A stretch of DNA of 12,867 nucleotides from an uncultured Moraxella sp. (GTDB taxonomy: Bacteria; Pseudomonadota; Gammaproteobacteria; Pseudomonadales; Moraxellaceae). How positions within the stretch are numbered: the stretch's first letter is position 1; each line of letters begins with the position of its first letter. The stretch is from the NCBI GenBank assembly GCA_927911235.1, contig CAKMOY010000041.1:1-12867 (forward strand). Reading direction: 5' to 3'. The notes below the pieces were generated by a model, which made no database searches, was not told where the DNA came from, and saw nothing but the letters and a program-made list of their open reading frames with translations. This document shows positions 1 to 7,140 of this stretch, piece by piece. The position numbers were made by a program, and so were the translations under genes.

Positions 1-138
1 GGATGTTTAAGTTCATCTACAATGCCAATGGGGCTGATTGTAGTCGGTGATCATGTGCGTTCCTTAAAATTGTTTAACAACTTGTTTAACCAATTTTTGT
101 GCAAATTTACTACAAAAACGTTTTTAAAATATTTTTAA
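1..138 (+). CDS. C-terminal fragment, possible uroporphyrinogen-III C-methyltransferase (partial)
   Basis: This open frame enters from the left edge and ends at TAA 136-138, so only about 45 codons are visible. Residues 4-23 (SSSTMPMGLIVVGDHVRSLK) resemble the last strand of CobA/CysG-type S-adenosylmethionine-dependent uroporphyrinogen-III methyltransferases, which typically ends in an S-P-x-L-I-V-V-G-x-V-x-x-L pattern followed by a short variable tail. These enzymes make precorrin-2 for siroheme or cobalamin. The tail after residue 23 is Lys/Phe/Asn-rich and encoded by very AT-rich DNA, so the last 20 residues may be an altered end rather than the native one. The match is short and remembered rather than aligned, so the identity is tentative; it could simply be an open frame. 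Confidence 0.4.
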   Translation, partial: GCLSSSTMPMGLIVVGDHVRSLKLFNNLFNQFLCKFTTKTFLKYF

Positions 139-249
139 AAAATGTTTAAAAATACGTTTTAAATATGAGAAAAAATTTTGTCAAAATATGGCAAAATTAA
201 AAAGCGACATTATAGCATAAATTGTTTAAAATTGCTTGTTTATTGTGGC
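139..249. other. AT-rich intergenic stretch
   Basis: No gene is visible here. The stretch is almost purely A/T, with several TGTTTAAA-like words and, just upstream at 114-125, a perfect 12-bp palindrome AAAAACGTTTTT echoed imperfectly by ATACGTTTTA near 153-162. There is no GC-rich stem, so a standard intrinsic terminator for the gene to the left is not evident. Confidence 0.3.
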
Positions 250-333
250 AAAATTCAATCAAAAGTTGTGCGGATTGCCACCGACTGGGCGACCAATGAG
301 CAAGAAGTGAATGAATTGATTAATTTGTTGTAG
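250..333 (+). pseudogene. 3' remnant of a low-specificity threonine aldolase gene
   Basis: Reading plus from about 250 to TAG 331-333 gives a peptide ending VRIATDWATNEQEVNELINL plus one more Leu. This matches the C-terminal signature of LtaE-type pyridoxal-phosphate threonine aldolases, which end in a pattern like VR-hydrophobic-V-T-S-W-A-T-T-E-E-D-V-hydrophobic. Upstream the same frame becomes Lys/Leu-rich and meets TGA at 166-168, and nothing like the aldolase core (PLP lysine region) is present, so only the tail survives. The remnant probably marks a deletion or recombination endpoint between the gene to the left and the TrmB-like gene, which converges on it. Identity rests on about 20 residues. 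Confidence 0.5.
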
Positions 334-351
334 TTAAAACGACCAACTTAT

Positions 352-990
352 TCAAACATCATCAAACCGAGTACAATAATCGCTCGGTTTGGTAATATCC
401 AACTGCCAACACGTCTCACCACGAGCCAAATATTTCACCTCAAAATGCGTGCGTTCGCTATCGGTCGGCACTTGACTTTTGAGCGTTGGCAATTGCCAAA
501 TGTCCACCGATTTTTGATACGCCTCATCAATATAATCAGCGATATTGCTCGCCAACGTGATTTTGCCATTGGGCTGTAACCGTGATAACAAAAACTCAAA
601 AAACGGCATATTCAGCCAGCGTTGGTTTGGATTGTGCGGTTCTGGATTGGGGTATAAAATAAAAATCTGTGCCAAACTTTGCTTTGGCACACCATGCACC
701 GCCCAAGCCACCGCATCAGCATGAATTACCGTCAAATTGGTGAATGTTTCGGCATTGGCAACTTTTTGCATGGCGACAAATTTTTGTTCGGTGCGTTCAA
801 TAGCAATCATGATTGAAATTTGGATTGTTTTGGCAAATTGTAAAGCGTGCTTGCCCTTGCCTGCCCCAATTTCCAAACAAATATTATTAACATTTATTTG
901 CCAAAAATCGGACGACATCGGCAAAAAATCTCTGGGTGGCTGAATTTTGTCAAGTTGAAACAAGCGTGAAAATTGATGGCTAAAAGTCAT
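352..990 (-). CDS. TrmB-like SAM-dependent methyltransferase (divergent tRNA m7G46 methyltransferase family)
   Basis: The 212-residue protein has a class I methyltransferase fold signature: motif I LEIGAGKG (39-46), an acidic residue after the second strand (IAIERT, Glu67), and HADAVAW (90-96). [16 protein letters not shown] (110-125) and [14 protein letters not shown] (179-192) sit where TrmB has its YPDPWPK-KRHxKRR and T-x-F-E-x-R signatures. TrmB makes 7-methylguanosine at tRNA position 46. The catalytic-site loop here lacks most of the basic residues usual in TrmB, so this may be a divergent TrmB or a relative with another substrate. I chose ATG at 990 because the longer upstream frame adds a Cys/Lys-rich segment that overlaps the divergent promoter region. 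No clear Shine-Dalgarno sequence precedes it. It is divergent from yacG, 86 bp apart. Confidence 0.7.
   Translation of the reverse strand: MTFSHQFSRLFQLDKIQPPRDFLPMSSDFWQINVNNICLEIGAGKGKHALQFAKTIQISIMIAIERTEQKFVAMQKVANAETFTNLTVIHADAVAWAVHGVPKQSLAQIFILYPNPEPHNPNQRWLNMPFFEFLLSRLQPNGKITLASNIADYIDEAYQKSVDIWQLPTLKSQVPTDSERTHFEVKYLARGETCWQLDITKPSDYCTRFDDV
364..390. other. Hairpin inside the 3' end of the TrmB-like gene
   Basis: AAACCGAG (364-371) and CTCGGTTT (383-390) form a perfect 8-bp stem with an 11-base loop, about 12 to 38 bases before the gene's last base. No uninterrupted U tract follows on either strand, so it is not a standard intrinsic terminator, though it could protect or end the minus-strand mRNA. 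Confidence 0.35.
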
Positions 991-1020
991 TGGTTTGGCT
1001 CGGCAAAAAAGTGTTATAAT
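990..1020 (+). promoter_or_regulatory. Candidate promoter for yacG
   Basis: A perfect -10 hexamer TATAAT lies at 1015-1020, about 57 bases before the yacG start. The -35 is weak: TTGGTT at 990-995 gives a 19-base spacer. On the opposite strand TATTAT is also available for the TrmB-like gene, so this short divergent region probably serves both genes. Confidence 0.4.
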
Positions 1021-1076
1021 AGCAATTTTAACGCAACATTTTAACCTTTTTATCCATTTTTTCAAAATTAAAACTT

Positions 1077-1273
1077 ATGACGACCGAAACAATCCAACAA
1101 TACCCCTGTCCGCATTGCAAAAATTGACCGCTTGGCAAAATAATCCGTTTAAACCATTTTGTAGCGAGCGTTGCAAACTGATTGATTTGGGAGCGTGGGC
1201 AAACGAAGATTACAAACTGCCAACCAATGACACGCCGTTTAGCAATGACATGAACAAAGAATCATTTGATTAG
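1077..1273 (+). CDS. yacG: YacG-type zinc-binding DNA gyrase inhibitor, frameshifted
   Basis: YacG is a small zinc-ribbon protein that binds gyrase subunit B in E. coli. The first 15 codons from ATG 1077 give [15 protein letters not shown] with the CPxC knuckle, then run into TGA at 1125. One frame over, the sequence continues [20 protein letters not shown] and [13 protein letters not shown], which is the rest of the family signature including the second Cys pair (FCSERC) and the invariant IDLGxWA. One missing A in the run at 1119-1123 (five A; six would restore the frame) explains the break. The corrected protein is 65 residues, typical for the family. No clear ribosome binding site is seen. 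A terminator follows at once. The shift could be a sequencing error or a real inactivation. Confidence 0.85.
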
Positions 1274-1278
1274 CAATA

Positions 1279-1305
1279 AAAAAGGCGTATCAATAACGCC
1301 TTTTT
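1279..1305. terminator. Bidirectional intrinsic terminator between yacG and the LysM gene
   Basis: AAAAAGGCGT (1279-1288), a seven-base loop and ACGCCTTTTT (1296-1305) form a perfect stem flanked by A and T runs. It lies 5 bases after the yacG stop and about 31 bases beyond the stop of the convergent LysM gene, so it can end both transcripts. Confidence 0.85.
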
Positions 1306-1336
1306 GTTTCGTTGAGTGCAAGACTTTAGTATATGA

Positions 1337-2255
1337 TTATTTAACCACAGGCACAGGAATGTACAATACTTGACCTATTTTTAACAAACTGTCTGTTTTT
1401 AAGTGGTTAAACTCTGCCAATGTACCCAAGGTAACATTATTTCTATTTGCCACACCGCCCAATGTGTCTCCCGGTTTTACAACATATTTGACGCTGTCTA
1501 ATTTAAGCGGTAATGTCGTTGGTTTGGCAGTTTTTGATGTGGTATTTGTTGTTTTAGTCGTTGTGGTTTTTGTTGTAGTGGCTTTGGGTGTGGTTGTTTT
1601 ATTTGTTTTAACGCTCGCTTCTCCTTCGGTCGTCTTTTTTTCTACCAAATCTCGCAAACTGGCTTCAACTTCTGGTACGTAAAGTGTTTCACCCTCTTTT
1701 ACTTTGTACAAAACGTCAACGTTGTTCACTTTTGCCAACTCAATGGCTTTAATATTATAACGATTGGCAATGCCCAAAAATGTATCACCTTTTTTGACAG
1801 TATAAGCAATATTTCTGCCTGTAAATTTTTTGACTGGTACAGATGTGGTTGTCGTTGTTACCGCAGGCACGACCAAAATTTGCCCCACACGAATTTGGTC
1901 AAAATTGGCATTCAAACTTGGATTTAATTCAGCAAGAACAGTTGGCGTGGTGTCATATTTTTTTACAATAGTGCTAAGATTATCGCCACGTTGCACAGTA
2001 TAACTGGTTGTCGCCCCTGTATAAATGCGTGCTGTACTATCATTGATAAGCAACAAATCCCCTGTCCGAATGCTATCAGGTGATTTAATGTTGTTTATAT
2101 CCATCAACTTTTGTTGGCTAACGTTATATTGTAAAGCAATACTGCCCAATGTATCACCTGTTTTCACACGATAGGTTGATGTCGAAAAACCGCTCACACT
2201 TATAGAGAGCATCATAACGCTCATTATCGTTTTAGTAAAAAAAATTTTTCAACAT
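1337..2255 (-). CDS. Secreted protein with four LysM domains, frame broken in the signal peptide
   Basis: LysM domains bind the GlcNAc backbone of peptidoglycan. In corrected numbering (305 residues) they lie near 27-72 (TYRVKTGDTL start), 83-130 (TSYTVQRGDNL), 148-196 (IAYTVKKGDTF) and 254-300 (VKYVVKPGDTL), with a Thr/Lys-rich linker around 217-247 before the last. No catalytic domain is present, so it is a wall-binding or envelope protein rather than an enzyme. The uninterrupted frame begins only at ATG 2224, with no ribosome binding site. The better start is ATG 2253-2255, which has AGGAGAG five bases upstream and encodes MLKNFFTKTI leading into a hydrophobic signal peptide. The two are joined if the A run at 2237-2244 (eight) had one base fewer. 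Its promoter overlaps a palindrome (see separate entries). Confidence 0.8.
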
Positions 2256-2336
2256 AGCATCTCTCCTAATGTTGTAAAAGTATCAACACCAACCTATAAA
2301 ATTTTGTTAATTATTTAAAAAGATTGGCAACAAAAG

Positions 2337-2364
2337 ATTATATTACCTTTTATTGCCATTGTAA
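2337..2364 (-). promoter_or_regulatory. Promoter of the LysM gene
   Basis: On the minus strand a perfect -10 TATAAT (2342 to 2337) is preceded by TTACAA (2364 to 2359) with a 16-base spacer; TTGTTA three bases further up gives 19. The predicted leader is about 75 bases. The -35 lies within the palindrome at 2359-2378. Confidence 0.5.
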
Positions 2365-2378
2365 CAAATTTGTTACAA
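2359..2378. promoter_or_regulatory. Perfect 20-bp palindrome, candidate operator
   Basis: TTGTAACAAATTTGTTACAA is its own reverse complement over all 20 bases and stops being symmetric immediately outside. It covers the -35 region of the LysM promoter and ends 20 bases from the serC stop. This is the expected form and place of a site for a dimeric repressor. I do not recognise the regulator. As RNA it would give a weak AT hairpin without a U tract, so a terminator role for serC is less likely. Confidence 0.5.
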
Positions 2379-2398
2379 AAATCAAAACGCTATTTTTC

Positions 2399-3479
2399 TC
2401 AAAACTGTTGCATAAATCCGATTAAATCATTAATCGCTGTCAAATCAACAGCATTATAGATACTTGCACGCATACCGCCCACACTCTTATGACCTTTTAA
2501 GTTCAAAAGTCCTGCGTTAGTCGCTTGTTCTAAGAAAGTTTTATCAAGCTCACTATTTGCCAGTGTGAACGGAATATTCATGATAGAACGGTATTTTTTA
2601 TCAACAGGATTTTGGTAAAAATCGCTATTATCAATAAAATCATACAAACGTTTGGCTTTTTCAAGGTTTTGTTGATAAATCGCTTCCACGCCACCTTGTT
2701 CTAATAACCATTCAAATACCAAACCTGACAAATACCAAGCAAATGTTGGTGGTGTATTTAGCATAGAATCATTTTCTGCTTGATTGAGATAATTTTGGGT
2801 ATTTGGACAAATCGCATTGGCTTTACCCAACAAATCTTCACGAATAATCACAATCGTCAAACCCGCAGGTCCAATATTTTTTTGAGCCCCTGCATAAATC
2901 ATGCCAAATTTGCTCACATCAATCGGACTTGACAAAATATTGGACGACATATCCGCAATAATCGGTGCGTCCACGTCTGGCACGTCAAACAGCGTCACGC
3001 CATGAATGGTCTCATTCGGGCAATAATGAAAATAATCCGCACCGTCTGACAACTGCCAAGTAGCGCGGTCTGGCACGGTGGTGTAGTTGCTATCTTTTGA
3101 TGAAGCGACCACATTAATTTTGCCCAGCCCTGCTTCTTCGTAGCGTTTGGCTTCGGTTAGGGCTTTTTTTTGACCAAGTCCCTGTTTCTAAATAATCGGC
3201 TGTGCCATGTAACAAATTCATCGGAATTGTTGAAAACTGCGGGCTCGCCCCACCTTGTAAAAATAAGACTTTATAATTGTCTGGAATTTTCATCAAAGTG
3301 CGTAAATCTTGCTCGGCTTTTTTGGCAATTTCCATAAAAGCGATACTGCGATGGCTGATTTCCATCACTGATGAACCACCATTTTTCCAATTTAACAGCT
3401 CGGCTTGGGCTTTTTCAAGCACCGCTGTTGGCATGGTGGCAGGGCCTGCACAAAAATTGTGAACACGTTTGTCAAACAT
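2399..3479 (-). CDS. serC: Phosphoserine aminotransferase, frameshifted
   Basis: SerC is the pyridoxal-phosphate enzyme that converts 3-phosphohydroxypyruvate and glutamate to phosphoserine in serine synthesis, and acts in pyridoxal phosphate synthesis. The first frame (from ATG 3479) carries the N-terminal NFCAGPA motif (8-14), QGGASPQF (75-82) and [10 protein letters not shown] (96-105). The second frame carries the lysine region [13 protein letters not shown] that holds the PLP Schiff base, and the C-terminal [10 protein letters not shown]. They join if the T run at 3174-3181 (eight) is read as seven: the protein then continues [15 protein letters not shown] and is 359 residues, the usual length. 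AAAGGA lies about 9 bases before the start. It follows the HolD-like gene by 45 bases. Loss of this enzyme would normally cause serine auxotrophy, which makes a sequence error or tolerated slippage more likely than true decay. Confidence 0.92.
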
Positions 3480-3524
3480 AACTTTTTTCCTTTTGTTGCG
3501 TAAAAAAACTGTTGGGTTAAGAAT

Positions 3525-4236
3525 TTACAATAAACTTTGCCAAAAAATGCCTTTTTGTTTGCTATTTTTTAACATTGTATTTAACGAAGCTAATGATTTA
3601 ATTTCCAATGTGTTAAAAACATTGGGTAATGGTGTAACACAGCCGATTTTGCGTGGGGCATTGTTTTTTTGATTGACATTATTTTGATTAAAACGACAAA
3701 CAAAGCCTTCAAACATTGCCAACGCCAATACATCTGTACACATTTGTTCTTGTGTCATCATTGATACAAAACCATCACTTTGGTGTGAAAGTAATGGAAA
3801 TGTGAAATCTTGCGGTGTTAAATGCAAATTTTTGGCGATATTTTGCCAAAGTTGTAGCTGTTTGTCATTTTTGATTAACACATCGGTATCTGCCAAAATT
3901 ATCCAATCACGAAATATCAAAGCCTGTAAGCTAAATTTATCAATGATTTTAGCAGTATTAATATCTGGTTCATCTATTTCGTCATCTGCTAATTCATTAA
4001 TTTGATAGCTATCATGATGTGGCTCATCTAAATAAAAAAAACGCTTCGTTATGTGGTTCGTCATTGGTTTTTTGCCAATCTATCGGCTCAAAAAACGGCT
4101 CAAGACTATCGGCAAGCTGTTCTAAAGTTAGCTCAATCACAGGGCTATCTTGACTCGCCCAACGCGTAACGCCTAACTCGGCAAGCAGCTGATTTTGCCA
4201 AATTTGGTAGTGTTGATTGTCCTGCGGATTAAGCAT
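3525..4236 (-). CDS. HolD-like protein (possible DNA polymerase III psi subunit), frameshifted
   Basis: Two overlapping frames fuse into one 236-residue protein if the A run at 4034-4041 (eight) is read as seven; the junction then reads HNEAFF-YLDEPHHDSY. Residues 17-26 (LLAELGVTRW) resemble the conserved N-terminus of the psi subunit HolD (LLQQLGITQW in E. coli), the segment that binds chi. Residues 110-140 (WIILADTDVLIKNDKQLQLW and following) resemble the HolD core segment ending in a DVLRAL-L-SPDQ helix. Psi links the clamp loader to single-strand-binding protein through chi. The protein is longer than E. coli HolD (137) because of an acidic insert rich in Asp/Glu near 58-95. The match is by eye and distant, so the function is tentative. 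The start lies 16 bases after the aroC stop, which suggests co-transcription. Confidence 0.5.
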
Positions 4237-4252
4237 CCAAAATTAAACCTTG

Positions 4253-5356
4253 TTACTCAATCGGTGCAATCGGTGGCACAACATCGGCATTTTGTCCACG
4301 GTGGCGTAAATAATGGTCGGCAAGCACCATTGCCATCATGGCTTCGGCAATCGGTGTGGCTCGCACGCCCACACATGGGTCATGTCGCCCTTTGGTGAGC
4401 ATTTGCACCGTATTGCCATAAATATCAATGCTTTGTCCTGCGGTGGTAATGCTGGACGTTGGTTTTAATGCCATGCTGACTTTAATAGTCTGACCGCTAG
4501 AAATACCGCCCAAAATACCGCCAGAGTGATTTGCCAAAAAGCCATTTGATGAAAGCTCATCTTGCGACAAATGCCCAAACTGCTCGGTAACTGCCATGCC
4601 ATCACCAATTTCCACGCCTTTGACCGCATTAATGCTCATCATTGCATGGGCAATGTCGGCATCTAGCCTGTCAAAAATCGGCTCGCCCAAGCCCACAGGC
4701 ACGCCTGTTGCCAGTACGGTGAGTTTTGCCCCAACGCTTGTGCCTTGTTCACGGCATTCGCTAATCAGCCGTTCAAACGCTGGCAAAACGTCTTTGTCGG
4801 CACAAAAAAACGGATTGCTATTGACAAATTCCCAGTCAATTTCATGCTCTGGGATTTCTTTGGCTTTGACGTTGCCAATTTGCGTTACATAGCCACGAAT
4901 TTGCACGCCCAAACGCTCAAATAAAAACTTTTTGGCAATCGCTCCACTTGCCACACGCATGGCGGTTTCACGAGCGGACGAACGCCCACCGCCACGATAA
5001 TCCCTAAACCCATATTTCATGGTGTAGGTGTAGTCGGCATGATTGGGTCGAAAGGTGTCTTTGATGTCGCTGTAGTCTTTAGATTTTTGGTTGGTGTTGC
5101 GAATGAGTAGCCCAATCGGTGTGCCTGTGGTTTTGCCTTCAAACACGCCAGAGATAATCTCGACAATGTCATCTTCTTTGCGTTGGGTGGCAAATTTGCT
5201 TGTACCCGGTTTACGGCGGTCAAGGTCAATTTGTAAATCCGCTTCGCTGATGGCGATGTTTGGTGGTACGCCATCAACGATTGCCATTAAGCCCACACCG
5301 TGCGACTCGCCTGCTGTGGTTACGGTGAAGTTTTTTCCAAAAGTGTTGCCTGACAT
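4253..5356 (-). CDS. aroC: Chorismate synthase
   Basis: AroC converts 5-enolpyruvylshikimate-3-phosphate to chorismate, the last step of the shikimate pathway, using reduced FMN. The 367-residue frame is intact and of usual length. The family signatures are present: GESHGVGL (16-23), DLDRRKPG (44-51), RPNHADYTY (103-111), the [11 protein letters not shown] block (121-131) and [18 protein letters not shown] near the C-terminus. ATG 5356 is chosen because AGGAAA sits a few bases upstream; that site overlaps the TAG stop of the endonuclease gene (8 bases between stop and ATG). The HolD-like gene follows 16 bases after the aroC stop. The gene is visibly richer in G and C than the restriction cassette before it. 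Confidence 0.97.
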   Translation of the reverse strand: MSGNTFGKNFTVTTAGESHGVGLMAIVDGVPPNIAISEADLQIDLDRRKPGTSKFATQRKEDDIVEIISGVFEGKTTGTPIGLLIRNTNQKSKDYSDIKDTFRPNHADYTYTMKYGFRDYRGGGRSSARETAMRVASGAIAKKFLFERLGVQIRGYVTQIGNVKAKEIPEHEIDWEFVNSNPFFCADKDVLPAFERLISECREQGTSVGAKLTVLATGVPVGLGEPIFDRLDADIAHAMMSINAVKGVEIGDGMAVTEQFGHLSQDELSSNGFLANHSGGILGGISSGQTIKVSMALKPTSSITTAGQSIDIYGNTVQMLTKGRHDPCVGVRATPIAEAMMAMVLADHYLRHRGQNADVVPPIAPIE

Positions 5357-5364
5357 GGGGTTTC

Positions 5365-5997
5365 CTATTCTTCTGTAATAATTTGTTCGTTATTCATAAA
5401 TGCTTCAAAAGCATCTATAGGGGCAAAATCAATAGTATATTTATATTGCTTTTTGCCATCTGACCATAATAATGCAGTTTTTGTATTATCTATAATCGTT
5501 AAATTATTCGTATCTATCAGCGGATAATCGCATTCAAATAATGAAAATTTTCCTTTATCTCTTGTAATATAATGGTAAATATTACCATTTTCTAACAAAC
5601 CAAGCCTTTTATAATCTGCTTGCATTCTTTCATTTTTAATTAAAGAAATACAGTTTGCTAAATCTTCTAAGTTGTTTTTATGAGAATGAATGTCAAATTG
5701 ACGGCTTTTTAATTGCATGACTTTTTGAAAAGATGGCGTACTATTCATCCATGTTTTCAAACCAATTCCGATTCTCAAATCTCCAAAAACGGATAAAACA
5801 TCATGTGGTGTATTACCAATATCAACATTTTCTGCTTTAAAAATTCTAGCAAAAACGGTTTCTTGAAATTTAGAATCAAGATAAGGGATTAAATCGCCTT
5901 GTTTTTGGCGAAATAAGTTTATTAAAGCTCCATAAACTTGAAGAAATTTAATATATTCATTACGCTGTTCTTTGTCGTATTTTTCCCAAACGCTCAT
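5365..5997 (-). CDS. Probable type II restriction endonuclease paired with the upstream methyltransferase
   Basis: The 210-residue protein has no signal peptide or membrane segment. Its ATG overlaps the methyltransferase stop (ATGA), the typical tight coupling of restriction-modification genes, and this context is the main reason for the call. Residues 42-53 ([12 protein letters not shown]) and 72-83 ([12 protein letters not shown]) contain acidic residues (Glu46, Asp73) and a Lys (Lys81) that could form a PD-(D/E)XK-like centre, although the usual acidic residue two before the Lys is Gly here. I cannot name the family or recognition site. The coding DNA is very AT-rich, unlike aroC, which fits acquisition by transfer. 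It could instead be an unrelated accessory protein. Confidence 0.55.
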   Translation of the reverse strand: MSVWEKYDKEQRNEYIKFLQVYGALINLFRQKQGDLIPYLDSKFQETVFARIFKAENVDIGNTPHDVLSVFGDLRIGIGLKTWMNSTPSFQKVMQLKSRQFDIHSHKNNLEDLANCISLIKNERMQADYKRLGLLENGNIYHYITRDKGKFSLFECDYPLIDTNNLTIIDNTKTALLWSDGKKQYKYTIDFAPIDAFEAFMNNEQIITEE

Positions 5998-6963
5998 AAA
6001 ATCACCTGCAATATATTTTCTGCGATTTTTTTAACCAAAGGCATAGTAACCGAATTACCTGCTTGCATATACAGTTTACTATCGGCAATATTAGGAAAAA
6101 CAAAATTTTTTTACATCATAACCTTGAAAAGCAAAACACTCTTTTGGGGTTAATTTACGAATACCAAAATCATCTAAAATTAATGGCACATTATGCCCAC
6201 CTGTCCCCATATTTGCCGTAAGCGTTGGGCATTGACCGTTTTTATTTTCTCTAACATACACCCTACGCCATTGATAAATCGTGTCTTTGTTTTTCATCTC
6301 TTCCAAAAGTTGCGGATAATATTTTGATTTATGATAATAGTATCTTTCATCTTTTTATCATGTTCCAAAATATCATGAATGGTTTTTGTTAATTCAATTT
6401 TGTTGGGAAATTTAATTTTTTGTATCAAAATTTTGCTTTTTATCAAAAGCAATAATAAAAATCCGCTCTCTATTTTGGGGAATATTGGCGTATTCAGCCG
6501 TATTTAACACTTGATAAAATACTTCGTAATTTAGCTTATTTTGTAAAATATCCAAAATAACTTTAAAGGTATTTCCTTTATCATGGCTAACTAGATTTTT
6601 AACATTTTCTAAAAAAATAACGTTTGGGCGATGTTTTGCAATAACTTGCTCAATGTCAAAAAATAACGTGCCACGACTGTCAGAAAAGCCTTTTTGATAA
6701 CCTGCAATAGAAAAGGCTTGACAAGGAAAACCCGCACACAAAATATCAAATTGTTGCGGAATTTTCGCTTTTGTTTCATCTAGAGTAATATCGCCAAAAG
6801 GCATTAATCCATGATTGGCAAAATAGGTTTTTTGTGCATTGACATCAATTTCACTGGCAAAAACACATTCACCGCCCAATTGCTTTAACGCAAAATGAAA
6901 ACCGCCCACACCTGCGAACAAATCAATAAAAGTAAATTTTTTATCAGACACGCTATTTCTCAA
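5994..6963 (-). CDS. C5-cytosine DNA methyltransferase, three frameshifts
   Basis: The protein transfers a methyl group to C5 of cytosine in a specific DNA site. Conserved motifs occur in order: I DLFAGVGGF (14-22), IV GFPCQAFS with catalytic Cys81, VI ENV (119-121), VIII QNRERIFI (163-170), then a target-recognition region containing YQWRRVYVREN and CPTLTANMGTGGH, motif IX RKLTPKECFAFQGY and motif X MQAGNSVTMPLVKKIA. Three one-base shifts break the frame: one extra T at 6416-6421, one missing T at 6352-6356 and one extra base in the A4T7 run at 6102-6112. Correcting all three gives 322 residues ending four bases into the endonuclease gene. The start is non-ATG: TTG 6963 or GTG 6951. A TATAAT at 6966-6971 would put the transcript start past TTG 6963, favouring GTG. 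The target site cannot be read from sequence. Confidence 0.88.
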
Positions 6964-6965
6964 TG

Positions 6966-6971
6966 ATTATA
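6966..6971 (-). promoter_or_regulatory. Candidate -10 element of the methyltransferase gene
   Basis: TATAAT on the minus strand ends only three bases before the TTG codon and 15 bases before the GTG codon of the methyltransferase. No good -35 is present at 16-18 bases. If used, the mRNA would be almost leaderless and would start translation at GTG 6951. The rest of 6972-7071 holds no gene. Confidence 0.3.
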
Positions 6972-7071
6972 CATTTAGTATTCAAAAACCTACATTTTAT
7001 AATGAAGCAAAACCAAACACAAGCCACAAATACAACTTTTGCGATTCACACAAAAATAAACGCTCAAACAA

Positions 7072-7101
7072 AAAAAGGCGTGCATTGTCGCACACCTTTT
7101 T
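7072..7101 (-). terminator. Intrinsic terminator of the MltD gene
   Basis: AAAAAGGCGTGC (7072-7083) and GCACACCTTTTT (7090-7101) flank a six-base loop. Read as minus-strand RNA all twelve positions pair (one G-U wobble) and a U run follows; read as plus-strand RNA there is a C/A mismatch. It lies about 40 bases after the mltD stop, so it is best assigned to that gene. Confidence 0.8.
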
Positions 7102-7140
7102 AAACAAACAATTTTAAATAAAACAGTATCAATGAGTTAA

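Noticed and set aside
70..90. Iteron-like TTGTTTAAC repeats suggesting an origin
   Set aside because: Only two close copies, no replication gene nearby, and they fall inside or at the edge of a coding frame in AT-rich DNA.
558..924. CRISPR or satellite-type repeat array
   Set aside because: No regularly spaced identical repeats exist at the DNA level anywhere in the window; the repetition seen is in LysM protein domains with divergent DNA.
1464..1682. Plus-strand open frame rich in Val/Phe
   Set aside because: It is the complement of the Thr/Lys-rich linker of the LysM gene; its composition is what the ACA/AAA repeats give on the other strand, and it has no ribosome site.
1337..2224. ATG 2224 as the true start of the LysM protein
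   Set aside because: No ribosome binding site and it would lose the charged start of the signal peptide; ATG 2255 has AGGAGAG and only an A8 tract stands in between.
4596..5378. Open frames on the plus strand and a second minus frame across aroC
   Set aside because: Shadow frames of an intact, well-conserved aroC gene.
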